Of a stretch of DNA of 32,648 nt, positions 15,109-23,744 are shown in pieces (position 1 is the stretch's first letter; each line of letters starts with the position of its first letter). Below the pieces are notes generated by a model, which made no database searches, had not been told where the DNA came from, and saw only the letters and a list, made by a program, of their open reading frames with translations. The stretch comes from Patescibacteria group bacterium (GTDB lineage: Bacteria; Patescibacteriota; Patescibacteriia; Magasanikbacterales; GWA2-37-8). The stretch is from positions 1 through 32,648 of the forward strand of contig JAHJCN010000051.1 in assembly GCA_018812905.1 (NCBI GenBank), read 5' to 3'. Made by a program: the position numbers and the translations under genes.

Positions 15109-15864
15109 ATGAATGCAGGCAAGATAATATTTAGTCTGGTGTCAAGATACAAAAAACAGGGTTGGTGGCCATTGGTTGTTCAAAGTCCACAGCCAATAGT
15201 TCATGGTCGTGGGAGGCTTGAGCCAACTCTCAAATATGGTATTCCATATTGCAATTTAAAAAAATATACAACTGATTTTAGAGATTCATATTTTGAAATA
15301 GCAGTTGGAGCAATTTTGACTCAAAATACAGTATGGAGCAATGTTTCGAAGGCATTGATTAATTTGTATAAAGCAAAATGCCTTACTCCTGAGAGAATCT
15401 GTAAGGTAAACACAAGAAAACTCCAGAGTCTAATTCGTCCGGCAGGATATTATCGCCAAAAGTCAAAAGCCATAAAACTATTCGCGAAGTGGATTGCTGA
15501 TGAATGCGATGGCAAGATAATCAATCTTAAAAGTTGCGCGTTAGACGCTTCTCGAGAAAAGTTGTTGTCCAAATGGGGAATAGGTAAAGAAACAGCCGAT
15601 TCAATCATGTTATACGCTCTTAATAAGCCAATTTTTGTTATAGACGCATACACCAAGCGTTGTTGCAAAAAATATGGTATAATATTTAAAGAATACGACG
15701 AGTATAGGAAATATATTGAAAGAGCTGGGTATAGAATGTGGCCAAACAGCCGTAAACGCGTGAAAGAATTTAAAGAATTGCACGCGCTTTTTGTAGCTTG
15801 GGGAAAAGAAAATAAAAATCGCGATGAAAGTCAGCACAAAAAAAACTTTAAGGATATATCTTAG
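15109..15864 (+). CDS. HhH-GPD DNA glycosylase, EndoIII/MagIII-like
   Basis: A base-excision glycosylase of the helix-hairpin-helix GPD superfamily. FEIAVGAILTQNT (62-74) is the conserved first helix, LLSKWGIGKETAD (152-164) the hairpin, and VIDAYTKR (177-184) the loop with the catalytic Asp179. In EndoIII the hairpin ends in RKTA with the lyase lysine; here that place holds Glu161, so the enzyme should be a monofunctional glycosylase, as in 3-methyladenine glycosylase III. The four C-terminal Fe-S cysteines of EndoIII are absent (the tail is RDESQHKKN). About 35 extra residues lie between GWWP (18-21) and the first conserved helix. The substrate is unproven. The end overlaps the next gene by 41 bases. 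Confidence 0.85.
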   Translation: MNAGKIIFSLVSRYKKQGWWPLVVQSPQPIVHGRGRLEPTLKYGIPYCNLKKYTTDFRDSYFEIAVGAILTQNTVWSNVSKALINLYKAKCLTPERICKVNTRKLQSLIRPAGYYRQKSKAIKLFAKWIADECDGKIINLKSCALDASREKLLSKWGIGKETADSIMLYALNKPIFVIDAYTKRCCKKYGIIFKEYDEYRKYIERAGYRMWPNSRKRVKEFKELHALFVAWGKENKNRDESQHKKNFKDIS

Positions 15865-17584
15865 GCACGTTGCTAAACACAAATTTTTAGCCTGGTTTGT
15901 ATTTTTGGGTGTTGGATTGGGGGCGTTGACCGGAGTGATTGTGCCTCTTTTTTACAGGGATTTTTTTAACGTACTTACCGGGGCTCAAGACAAACAGGCA
16001 TCATCTGAAACGCTAATTGGCATTCTGGTTATTATTGCCTCATTGCAACTGGCCGAATGGGCTTTTTGGCGCATTGGAATCGCGGCAACGTCGGCTTTTG
16101 AGTCTAGAATTGTATTTGAACTGTCGAATTTTTGCTTCAAATATCTTCACCGACATTCATTTGCCTTTTTTAATAATAATTTTGTAGGTTCGCTGGTGAA
16201 GCGCGTCAATCGTTTTACTCGCGCGTTTGAATCAATTTTGGATCGGATAATTTTTAATATATTACCGCTGTCCATTAATGCGATTGTCATCGTATTTATT
16301 TTGTGGAGAACAAATTGGATGCTGTCATTCGGGTTAATCATCTGGATAGCCTTGTACATAGTGGTAAATTTGCTGTTTGTTCGTTTCAAGATGAAGTACG
16401 ACATTCAAAGAAGCGAAGCGGACACAAAGGCAACAGGAATTTTAGCCGATACCATCACGAACAACAGCAATGTTAAATTGTTTAACGGCTATGACAGAGA
16501 AGTGAATAGAATGGGAGAGGCAAATGAACGTGTCAGATATTTGCGCAAATTAACATGGGATCTTTCTTCGATTTTTGAAGCTGTTCAAGGTCTTCTATTC
16601 ATCATCCTGGAAGTGAGTTTGTTTTATTTAGCTATTCAATTATGGATCAAAAACATATTTACTTTGGGTGATTTCGTGCTTCTACAAGCCTATGTATTGA
16701 CTTTAATATTGCGTATCTGGGATTTTGGCAAAATAATTCGTAATATTTATGAAGATTTGGCTGATGCCGAAGAAATGACCGAAATTCTTGAAACTCCGCA
16801 TGAAATCACCGACATTCGCAGGGCAAAAAAATTATCGGTCAATCGCGGAGAAATCATTTTTGAAAATGTTGAGTTTTATTACAATGAAACTCGAAAAATT
16901 TTGTCTGATTTTTCACTAAAAATCGCTGCTAAGGAAAAAGTTGCTTTGGTAGGTTCGTCCGGAGCCGGAAAAACAACCATAGTAAAGCTTATTCTGCGCA
17001 TGTTTGACATCGACGGTGGGAAAATATTGGTTGACGGACAAGATATCGGACGGGCAACTCAAGAAAGTCTGTGGAAAAATATCAGTATGGTGCCTCAAGA
17101 TCCGGTATTATTTCACCGCACGCTCATGGAAAATATCCGGTATGGAAAACCTAACGCAACCGACAAGGAAGTTGTTCGAGCCAGCAAACTCGCGCATTGC
17201 CATGAATTTATTTGTGGTTTTCCTGAAGGGTACGAAACATTTGTGGGCGAGCGTGGAATGAAATTATCCGGAGGAGAAAGACAACGAGTGGCCATCGCGC
17301 GCGCAATTTTGCGCAATGCTCCGATATTGATTTTGGATGAAGCCACTTCCAGTCTTGATTCGGAATCGGAGTCTTTGATTCAAGATGCGTTAAATCATTT
17401 AATGAAAAATAAGACTGTCATCGTGATCGCGCATCGTTTATCCACAATCATGAAAATGGATAGGATTGTTTTAGTTGAAGGTGGAAAAATCTTTGAGCAG
17501 GGGACGCACGCCGAGTTGGTAAAAAAAGAAAGTGGAATTTACAAAAAACTTTGGTCTCTTCAGGCCGGCGGATTCATCAAATAA
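15824..17584 (+). CDS. ABC exporter half-transporter (membrane and ATPase domains fused)
   Basis: A 586-residue type IV ABC exporter subunit that should work as a homodimer or with a partner elsewhere. Residues about 20-310 form the six-helix membrane domain (helices near 20-42, 60-80, 140-160, 165-185, 255-275 and 285-300). The ATPase domain begins near 345: Walker A GSSGAGKT (377-384), Q-loop MVPQDPVLF, signature LSGGERQ (481-487), Walker B ILILDEATSSLD and switch His in IAHRLST. All motifs are intact. The transported substance cannot be predicted; lipid or drug export is usual for the MsbA-like group. The start lies inside the glycosylase gene (41-base overlap) with no ribosome site, and no later Met fits before the first helix. 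Confidence 0.95.
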   Translation: MKVSTKKTLRIYLRHVAKHKFLAWFVFLGVGLGALTGVIVPLFYRDFFNVLTGAQDKQASSETLIGILVIIASLQLAEWAFWRIGIAATSAFESRIVFELSNFCFKYLHRHSFAFFNNNFVGSLVKRVNRFTRAFESILDRIIFNILPLSINAIVIVFILWRTNWMLSFGLIIWIALYIVVNLLFVRFKMKYDIQRSEADTKATGILADTITNNSNVKLFNGYDREVNRMGEANERVRYLRKLTWDLSSIFEAVQGLLFIILEVSLFYLAIQLWIKNIFTLGDFVLLQAYVLTLILRIWDFGKIIRNIYEDLADAEEMTEILETPHEITDIRRAKKLSVNRGEIIFENVEFYYNETRKILSDFSLKIAAKEKVALVGSSGAGKTTIVKLILRMFDIDGGKILVDGQDIGRATQESLWKNISMVPQDPVLFHRTLMENIRYGKPNATDKEVVRASKLAHCHEFICGFPEGYETFVGERGMKLSGGERQRVAIARAILRNAPILILDEATSSLDSESESLIQDALNHLMKNKTVIVIAHRLSTIMKMDRIVLVEGGKIFEQGTHAELVKKESGIYKKLWSLQAGGFIK

Positions 17585-17599
17585 ATAATCACGCCGTGT

Positions 17600-17628
17600 T
17601 TGATATATTTGTCGGCATGAATTATAAT
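17600..17628 (+). promoter_or_regulatory. Sigma70-type promoter upstream of the Nudix gene
   Basis: TTGATA (17600-17605) and a perfect TATAAT (17623-17628) are 17 bases apart. The predicted start is near 17635, giving a leader of about 76 bases that opens with a hairpin. Confidence 0.75.
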
Positions 17629-17631
17629 ATC

Positions 17632-17651
17632 AGCATCCCGTTGGGGGTGCT
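17632..17651 (+). other. 5' hairpin of the Nudix transcript
   Basis: agcatccc (17632-17639) pairs with ggggtgct (17644-17651) over eight positions, one a T-G pair, with the loop gttg. It would sit at the very 5' end of the transcript, or end a readthrough transcript from the ABC gene; only ttaatat follows, so termination would be weak. No known riboswitch pattern was recognised in 17652-17710. Confidence 0.45.
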
Positions 17652-17710
17652 TTAATATTGTAATATGTGGTTATTTTTTGAGCTTTTTCACCTATTTTGA
17701 TTAGTTTTAG

Positions 17711-18196
17711 ATGACATTTATGATAACTTGCGAATTCGAGAACGGCAGTAAAAACAGTCTCCGCCACGCGGTTGTTGACTCTATTATTTATAGGGATGGT
17801 AAAATTTTAATGGCAAAGAGAGCTAAAAATATGGCCAAAGAGCCGGGGAAGTATGCTTTGCCAGGTGGTTTTGTGGATAGAAATGAAACAGTCAAACAAA
17901 CCGCAATGCGAGAAACAAAGGAAGAAACTGGATACGAAGCAATCAAGGCTGAATTTCTGTTTGTGATTACCAATCCCGACAGAAGCGGTGATGACAGGCA
18001 AAATATCGCTTTCGTATACCAAGTTGATGTGGGGGAAAAAGTGACTGATTTTGACGGAGAAGTTGAAGAAATTAAATGGTTTGATATAAATGATTTGCCG
18101 CCCAAAGAAGAAATCGCTTTTGATCACCTTGAAATGATTAATATTTTTATCGAGCATAAACTTAAAGGCGGGCATAGGCCGATAATTTTTGACTAA
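17711..18196 (+). CDS. Nudix hydrolase
   Basis: Nudix enzymes split nucleoside diphosphates linked to another group, using Mg2+. The full Nudix box is present: Gly53, Glu59, Arg67-Glu68, Glu71-Glu72 and Gly74 in GGFVDRNETVKQTAMRETK and the following EETGY. The preceding stretch (KYALPGG) and the LFVITNPDRSGDDR loop resemble ADP-ribose or 8-oxo-dGTP type members, but the substrate cannot be fixed. The 161-residue length is normal. The ATG at 17711 is used; another in frame at 17720 gives a product three residues shorter. The gene has its own promoter and a 5' hairpin, and the helicase-nuclease gene follows after nine bases. Confidence 0.9.
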   Translation: MTFMITCEFENGSKNSLRHAVVDSIIYRDGKILMAKRAKNMAKEPGKYALPGGFVDRNETVKQTAMRETKEETGYEAIKAEFLFVITNPDRSGDDRQNIAFVYQVDVGEKVTDFDGEVEEIKWFDINDLPPKEEIAFDHLEMINIFIEHKLKGGHRPIIFD

Positions 18197-18205
18197 TATT
18201 TTTTT

Positions 18206-21136
18206 GTGCAAAAAATTAAATTAAATCTGGCGCAAAAGGAGGCTGTCGAATATACCGGCAGCCATCTTTTAATTGTCGCAGGCGCCGGAACCGGAAAGAC
18301 CGCGGTAATTACAAACAAAATAGCCCACCTTATTGAAAAAGGTCTGGCAAAACCCGAGGAAATTCTGGCTTTGACCTTCACGGACAAAAGCGCAGATGAA
18401 ATGCTCTCCAGGGTTGACGGAATGATAAATGTAGGTTACGCGGAACTGCAAATTTCCACTTTTCACGCTTTTTGTCAGCGGTTGTTGGAACGTTTTGCGC
18501 TTGATATTGGTTTGCCGAATCAATTTAAACTTTTAACCCAAACAGATGCATGGCTTTTAATTAGAAAACATTTGGATATATTTGATCTTGATTACTATCG
18601 CCCGCTTGGCAGTCCGGCCAAGCATATCCATGAATTTATCAGGCATTTTTCCAAATGCAAGGACGAGCTGATCGCACCGGCCGATTATTTGAACTATGCC
18701 GAAAACGTGATGTTGGATAAGGACGACACCGTTGAAAAGTCCAGATTATCTGAAATTGCTAATGCGTATCATACATACAATCAACTTCTTTTGAAAAACA
18801 ATTCTCTTGATTTCGGGGATTTAATTTTTTACACGATTCAATTGTTGGAAAAACGTCCGAAAATTTTAAAATTGCTACAATCGCGATTCAAATATATCTT
18901 GGTTGATGAATTTCAAGATGTAAATTGGGCGCAATATCATTTGGTGCGGCTTCTGACCGGCATCGATGGACATCTGACAGTGGTTGGAGACGACGACCAG
19001 AGCATCTATGCCTTTCGCGGGGCTTCTGTGTCCAACATCATGCGTTTTAAAGACGATTATACGAATTGCAAGGAAATTGTACTGACGGAAAACTACAGAT
19101 CGGGCCAAGAAATTTTGGATGCCGCCTATAAATTAATTCAAAACAACAATCCGGATAGGTTGGAAGTAAAATTGAAGCTTGATAAGAAATTGACTTCCGC
19201 GGGCAATCAATTGTCCGGCCAAGTAATTCACATGCACCTCAACACTTTGGATGAAGAAGTTAAGGGTGTGATTGACGAAATATCTAAAATTAAAGAAACG
19301 AACGAGGAATGTTCGTGGGACGACTTTGCGATTTTAGTCAGAGCCAATAATCATGCTGAATTATTTTTAAACGCAATGGAAAAATGTGAAATACCCTATG
19401 AATTTATTTCTTCTTCAGGTCTCTTTCGTCAGCCCATTATCATGGATTGCGTAAATTTTTTCCGTTCAATCATTGACTATCGCGAGTCTCCGGCGGTTTA
19501 TCGTTTGCTTTGTCTGCCGTTCTTGAAAATCGGGGATGATGACATGCAAAAATTGCTGCATTTGGCCAAAAAGAAAGCTATTTCATATTTCGAAGCCTTA
19601 AAAAAAGCGGATGAATTTGGGATATCAGCCGAGGGAAAAAAAGCGGCAGAAAAGATCGTGTGCGTCATCTCCGAAGGAATGCGGTTATCTGTGAGCGATA
19701 AGCCGACAAAAGTTTTATATCACTTTTTGGATGAAAGCGGTTATTTGAATTATTTGGCCCACGAAGAAAATCAAGGAAACAGAGAAGTTATACGACAAAT
19801 ACACCACTTAAGACAATTTTTTGAATACTTATCCGGTTTTGAGGCAAACACAGCGCCGGCCAGTGTGAAAAGTTTTTTAGAACATTTTGAATTTGTGTTG
19901 GAATCCGGCGACAAGGGGGCTCTCTATCAACCTTCCGAAACTTCAGATTCGGTGAATGTGCTCACCGTGCATTCTTCCAAGGGTTTGGAATTCAAATATG
20001 TTTTTGTAGCCAACATGGTTGAGGACAGATTCCCCTCCAGAAACAGAGGTGGTGACATTGAAATTCCATTGGAATTAATTAAGGAACAATTGCCGGAGGG
20101 AGACAGCCACCTTCAAGAGGAGCGTCGACTGTTTTATGTTGCCATCACGCGCGCGCGCGAAAGGGTGTATTTTATGAGCGCTGATGATTATGGAGGAGCG
20201 CGTGCGAAAAAAATTAGCAGATTTTTAGTGGAATTGGGACTAATTTCATCTCAAACAGCGAATGTACCGGCTAATTATTTACAAACCCTAATACCGCAAA
20301 AAAAAGACGCGCGAAACAAAGGAGAATTTCAATTTGAATTGCCCACGGCTTTTTCTTTTTCGCAAGTTAAATCTTATGAGACTTGTCCATATCAATACAA
20401 ACTGGCTCATATTCTGCGAATTCCGAGCAAGGGGAGCGCCAGCTTCAGCTTTGGGCAAACCATGCATGGCACTTTGTATGAATTTTATTTGAAGATTCAA
20501 GAATTGAATAATGTTCAGCAAGCATCTCTTTTTGGTATATCCGAATCCAATGAAATTAACGGCGCGGTGAAGGCTCCAAGTTTGGACGAGTTGCTTAAAA
20601 TGTATCATTTACGCTGGATTGACGATTGGTATATCAGTAAAAAACAGCGCGACGATTATTTTAAAAAGGGAGAGGAAATTTTACGTATTTTTTATAAATC
20701 CGAAGAAGGTAATTGGTCTATTCCGGTATGCTTGGAATCTTGGTTCAAAATTAAGGTGGGAGATTATCTGGTGCATGGGCGCATTGATCGTGTCGACAAA
20801 CTTCCGGATGGCACATTGGAAATTATTGACTACAAAACCGGCAAAGCCAAAGAAAAGGTGAGCGGTGGCGACAAAGAACAGTTGGTGATTTATCAAATGG
20901 CCGCCGAACAACTGCCCGAATATCAAACCATCGGCGCTACGAGTCGCCTGACATATTTATACCTAAACGATAATTTAAAAATTTCTTTTCTGGGAAACGA
21001 GAAAGAAAAGGAAAAAATTAAAGAAAAACTTAAAAAAATTATTGGACAGATAAACGCTCGCGATTTCACGGCAACACCCGGCGCTCACAAGTGTGCGTTC
21101 TGCGATTTTAGGGACATTTGCGATTTTAGAGAATAG
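18206..21136 (+). CDS. UvrD-type helicase fused to PD-(D/E)XK nuclease
   Basis: A 976-residue helicase-nuclease for DNA break processing. The SF1A motor has Walker A GAGTGKT (26-32), VDEFQD (233-238), GDDDQSIYAFRGA, LTENYRS, VLTVHSSKGLEF and FYVAITRARERV. The C-terminal nuclease has GRIDRVD (858-864) and EIIDYKTGK from 872, giving the catalytic Asp861, Asp875 and Lys877. Cys727 in ETCPYQYKL plus Cys963, Cys966 and Cys972 at the extreme C-terminus form the four-cysteine iron-sulphur pattern known from AddB, AdnA-type and Cas4 nucleases. One polypeptide therefore holds motor and nuclease; no RecC or AddA partner is adjacent. The start is GTG at 18206, the only plausible start before the Q-motif (LNLAQKEAV), with no ribosome site. 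Confidence 0.93.
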   Translation: MQKIKLNLAQKEAVEYTGSHLLIVAGAGTGKTAVITNKIAHLIEKGLAKPEEILALTFTDKSADEMLSRVDGMINVGYAELQISTFHAFCQRLLERFALDIGLPNQFKLLTQTDAWLLIRKHLDIFDLDYYRPLGSPAKHIHEFIRHFSKCKDELIAPADYLNYAENVMLDKDDTVEKSRLSEIANAYHTYNQLLLKNNSLDFGDLIFYTIQLLEKRPKILKLLQSRFKYILVDEFQDVNWAQYHLVRLLTGIDGHLTVVGDDDQSIYAFRGASVSNIMRFKDDYTNCKEIVLTENYRSGQEILDAAYKLIQNNNPDRLEVKLKLDKKLTSAGNQLSGQVIHMHLNTLDEEVKGVIDEISKIKETNEECSWDDFAILVRANNHAELFLNAMEKCEIPYEFISSSGLFRQPIIMDCVNFFRSIIDYRESPAVYRLLCLPFLKIGDDDMQKLLHLAKKKAISYFEALKKADEFGISAEGKKAAEKIVCVISEGMRLSVSDKPTKVLYHFLDESGYLNYLAHEENQGNREVIRQIHHLRQFFEYLSGFEANTAPASVKSFLEHFEFVLESGDKGALYQPSETSDSVNVLTVHSSKGLEFKYVFVANMVEDRFPSRNRGGDIEIPLELIKEQLPEGDSHLQEERRLFYVAITRARERVYFMSADDYGGARAKKISRFLVELGLISSQTANVPANYLQTLIPQKKDARNKGEFQFELPTAFSFSQVKSYETCPYQYKLAHILRIPSKGSASFSFGQTMHGTLYEFYLKIQELNNVQQASLFGISESNEINGAVKAPSLDELLKMYHLRWIDDWYISKKQRDDYFKKGEEILRIFYKSEEGNWSIPVCLESWFKIKVGDYLVHGRIDRVDKLPDGTLEIIDYKTGKAKEKVSGGDKEQLVIYQMAAEQLPEYQTIGATSRLTYLYLNDNLKISFLGNEKEKEKIKEKLKKIIGQINARDFTATPGAHKCAFCDFRDICDFRE

Positions 21137-21139
21137 CGT

Positions 21140-21430
21140 ATGCAATCTCTTGGAAACATATTGAATTTTAAAGCCAAACGCTCACCCATAATGCGCAGTG
21201 TTGTGGCATCAATGGTCGTGGAAAAAGCAAATCATGTGCTGGCGAACATGTTTGGTGAGCATATTATTGATTTTGCGAGGGCTGTGTACCTCAAAAATAA
21301 GGCTCTAACCGTGGCTTGTTTGAGTTCGGTTTCCGCGCAAGAAATTCGCCTTCATGAATCAAAAATTGTTGAAGAAATTAACAAGAAAATGGGGAATAGC
21401 GTGGTGGACAAAATCAAGTATTTGGCCTAA
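21140..21430 (+). CDS. DUF721/DciA-like protein
   Basis: A 96-residue protein of the DUF721 family. The conserved core is visible: an N-terminal helix followed by ARAVYLKNKALTVACLSSVSAQEIRLHESKIVEEINKK, with the strand-turn-strand and the SxxAQExRL helix, then VVDKIKYL at the end. DUF721 proteins include DciA, which loads or helps the replicative helicase DnaB in bacteria lacking DnaC/DnaI; this short form has only the core domain and no long tail. It starts three bases after the helicase-nuclease stop, so they are cotranscribed. The fit to DUF721 is good; the helicase-loading role is inferred from the family. Confidence 0.82.
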   Translation: MQSLGNILNFKAKRSPIMRSVVASMVVEKANHVLANMFGEHIIDFARAVYLKNKALTVACLSSVSAQEIRLHESKIVEEINKKMGNSVVDKIKYLA

Positions 21431-21439
21431 TACCACCTC

Positions 21440-21468
21440 TTGAATTTATGGCGGTTTTAGCATAGAAT
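21440..21468 (+). promoter_or_regulatory. Promoter of the membrane protein and mre genes
   Basis: TTGAAT (21440-21445) and TAGAAT (21463-21468) are 17 bases apart. The start is predicted near 21475, six bases before the ATG at 21481. A weak stem (accacc 21432-21437 with ggcggt 21450-21455, then TTT) surrounds the -35 box and may act as a poor terminator for the preceding genes. Confidence 0.62.
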
Positions 21469-21480
21469 AGAAAGTGTAAT

Positions 21481-21891
21481 ATGACATTACGCCAATATTT
21501 AATTTTAATGACAATTGGTACATTTTTATGCGCTTTTTGTTGGGTTTTTGTGATGTTCAGCTTTGATCCGACACGATCCGGCATGTTGGGTTTGTTGTTC
21601 TTCTATATAAGCCTGTTTTTCACTTTGGTGGGCGCTTTTTCGGTACTGGGTTTTCTCTTGCGCAGAATCGTAATCAGAGATGATGAAATTATTTTTAGAC
21701 ATGTAAGGCGCACATTCCGGCAAGCCGTGTTTATTTCTTGTTTCGCGATTACGGTCCTGCTTTTTTTGCAATTTAGATTATTAAATTGGTGGGTGGCCAT
21801 TATTCTCGGATTAATGTACGCCATTCTTGAGGGAATTATTTTTACCAACAGAAAACATAGCAACGCGGATTATGTTTCAAAATTTTATTAG
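21481..21891 (+). CDS. Four-helix membrane protein of unknown function
   Basis: A 136-residue protein with four hydrophobic segments at about 6-28, 36-60, 80-97 and 101-118, and a short basic-acidic loop between helices 2 and 3 (RRIVIRDDEIIFRHVRR). I do not recognise a named family. It has its own promoter with a six-base leader and overlaps the start of mreB by 20 bases, so it is probably the first gene of the rod-shape operon. A role with MreB at the membrane is possible from position only. Confidence 0.78.
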   Translation: MTLRQYLILMTIGTFLCAFCWVFVMFSFDPTRSGMLGLLFFYISLFFTLVGAFSVLGFLLRRIVIRDDEIIFRHVRRTFRQAVFISCFAITVLLFLQFRLLNWWVAIILGLMYAILEGIIFTNRKHSNADYVSKFY

Positions 21892-22921
21892 CAGATTTAG
21901 AAAAGATTTGGCAATTGACCTTGGAACGGCCAATACTTTGGTTTATGTGCGCGGACAGGGGATTGTCATCAACGAGCCGTCTGTTGTGGCCGTAAACACC
22001 AAAACTGAGCAAATTCTGGCGGTTGGCAACGAGGCCAAAGACATGGTGGGTAAAACACCCCCCCATATTCTTACGGCTCGTCCTTTGACGGGAGGTATAA
22101 TTTCAGATTTTGAGGTTACGGAAAAAATGCTTGGATATTTTCTGGACAAAGTCGGCGACAAAAGCCTTAGTTTCATTTCACGTCCAAAAGTGGTGGTGGG
22201 AGTTCCAATGAACATCACAGAAGTCGAAAGAAAAGCGGTGAGCGACGCCATAATGAACGCGGGAGCGAGAGAAGTCTGGCTCGTGGAAGAGCCAATGGCC
22301 TCGGCTATTGGATCGCGCATGCCCATCAAAGAGGCGATGGGAAATTTTATCGTGGACATCGGAGGAGGCACATGCGAGATTGCCATTATTTCACTCGGTG
22401 GCATTGTGAATTGGAAATCAATCAAAATAGCGGGAGATGAGTTTAACCACAATATTGTTCAATACGCGCGCGACGTATTTAATTTGTTGGTTGGAGAAAG
22501 ACAGGCGGAAGATATAAAGATTAAGGTCGGCTCTGCCGTCGAGCTTGGCGAAATGATGCAGTTTCCCATGCGCGGGCGCGATTTGGTGACAGGTTTGCCC
22601 AAGGAGATTATGATCAATGACGCCCAGGTTCGCGACGCATTGAGTCGTTCTCTTAGGACGATCGTTGATCAGATTAAGGGTACGCTTGAAACTACACCGC
22701 CGGAATTAATTTCGGATATTCACGAAAGGGGAATATTGCTTACGGGCGGAGGTGCGCTTTTGCGTGGTATAGACGGATTGATCAGCAGAGCGACGGAAAT
22801 CCCGGTACGTATTACAGATGATCCGCTTACGGCCATGGTGCGAGGCGCCGGCCTTCTTCTTGAAGACGACGAATTGCTTCGTGAAATCAGTATAACTTCC
22901 AGAGATAATGCCAATCGGTAA
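21872..22921 (+). CDS. mreB: Rod-shape determining protein MreB
   Basis: MreB is the bacterial actin that directs side-wall peptidoglycan synthesis. The nucleotide-binding signatures are present: DLGTANTLVYVRGQG (16-30), the second phosphate loop VDIGGGTCEIAIISLGG and the adenosine motif LTGGGALLRGIDGLI. The N-terminal MFQNFISRF is a short amphipathic stretch fitting membrane binding. The length is 349 residues, normal for the family. The ATG at 21872 is chosen because it gives this standard N-terminus; an upstream frame extension to 21827 adds unrelated residues. The gene overlaps the preceding membrane-protein gene by 20 bases and is followed by mreC after 14 bases. Confidence 0.97.
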   Translation: MFQNFISRFRKDLAIDLGTANTLVYVRGQGIVINEPSVVAVNTKTEQILAVGNEAKDMVGKTPPHILTARPLTGGIISDFEVTEKMLGYFLDKVGDKSLSFISRPKVVVGVPMNITEVERKAVSDAIMNAGAREVWLVEEPMASAIGSRMPIKEAMGNFIVDIGGGTCEIAIISLGGIVNWKSIKIAGDEFNHNIVQYARDVFNLLVGERQAEDIKIKVGSAVELGEMMQFPMRGRDLVTGLPKEIMINDAQVRDALSRSLRTIVDQIKGTLETTPPELISDIHERGILLTGGGALLRGIDGLISRATEIPVRITDDPLTAMVRGAGLLLEDDELLREISITSRDNANR

Positions 22922-22935
22922 CCCAAGTATCCGCT

Positions 22936-23739
22936 ATGACCAGACGAGGTAGTATCAGATTATTTGTAATTTTGAGCGCCGTATTTGTGGTGCTTATTTT
23001 TTTAAATTATCTCGGCAGGTTAGATTTTGCGAAAAATTTTGTCAGCCGTCTTTTTTCAGATGAATTTGTTGTTTCCAATGATATTGGAACAAACTTGTAC
23101 CGCGAAACCGGTTTTCTCATGGACAAGAAATACTTTCTTGAGGCATATGACAAATGCGTGGCCAAATCACAGGAAGTTGATTCTCTTAAAATTAAAAGCG
23201 ATTTGCTTGTCGAGGAAAATGAGGGGTTAAAAAAATTAATTGGATTTCGTGCCAGAACCAAGATTCAGTTGATCCCCGCAAAAATCATCGGCCGTAATTT
23301 TGACGGAATGGATAAATCCGTGATGATTGACCAAGGATCGCTTGTTGGAGTTGCCGTTGGTCAATCTGTGATTGTTGGAGATGGTATTTTGGTCGGGAAA
23401 ATCAGCAAAACCGAAGATGAAACGGCATTTGTTAGGCTCATTAGCGACAATCAAAATAAGGTGGCGGCAACAATTTTAAACAAAGATCGAAGTCTTGGGG
23501 TCGTTGAGGGCGGTTACGGCATCAGCGTACGAATGAATTTTATTCCTCGGAATGAAACAATAATGATAGGGGAGTTGGTGATAACGTCGGGGCTGGAGCC
23601 GAACGTACCCAAGGGTCTCGCCATTGGAACTGTCGCAGCCATTGAAAATGAGGCTTACCAGCCTTTTCAGCAAGCGGTTCTAACTCCCTCGGCTGACCTC
23701 TCTAAATTGTCCACGATCGCGGTGTTGGTGTTAAATTGA
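22936..23739 (+). CDS. mreC: Rod-shape determining protein MreC
   Basis: MreC links the cytoplasmic MreB filament to the periplasmic wall enzymes. One membrane helix at about 7-26, a coiled coil at about 62-100 (ENEGLKKLIGFRARTK), then two beta domains with the family motifs VIGRNFDGMDKSVMIDQGS, VGVAVGQSVIVGDGILVGKI and TSGLEPNVPKGLAIGTV. Length 267 residues is normal. It comes between mreB and mreD in the standard order, and its stop lies five bases before the mreD ATG. Confidence 0.95.
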   Translation: MTRRGSIRLFVILSAVFVVLIFLNYLGRLDFAKNFVSRLFSDEFVVSNDIGTNLYRETGFLMDKKYFLEAYDKCVAKSQEVDSLKIKSDLLVEENEGLKKLIGFRARTKIQLIPAKIIGRNFDGMDKSVMIDQGSLVGVAVGQSVIVGDGILVGKISKTEDETAFVRLISDNQNKVAATILNKDRSLGVVEGGYGISVRMNFIPRNETIMIGELVITSGLEPNVPKGLAIGTVAAIENEAYQPFQQAVLTPSADLSKLSTIAVLVLN

Positions 23740-23744
23740 ATTGT

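Noticed and set aside
21943-22452. Long reverse-strand open frame across mreB (and similar ones elsewhere)
   Set aside because: It is a shadow of the conserved mreB frame, with no ribosome site, promoter or recognisable protein motif.
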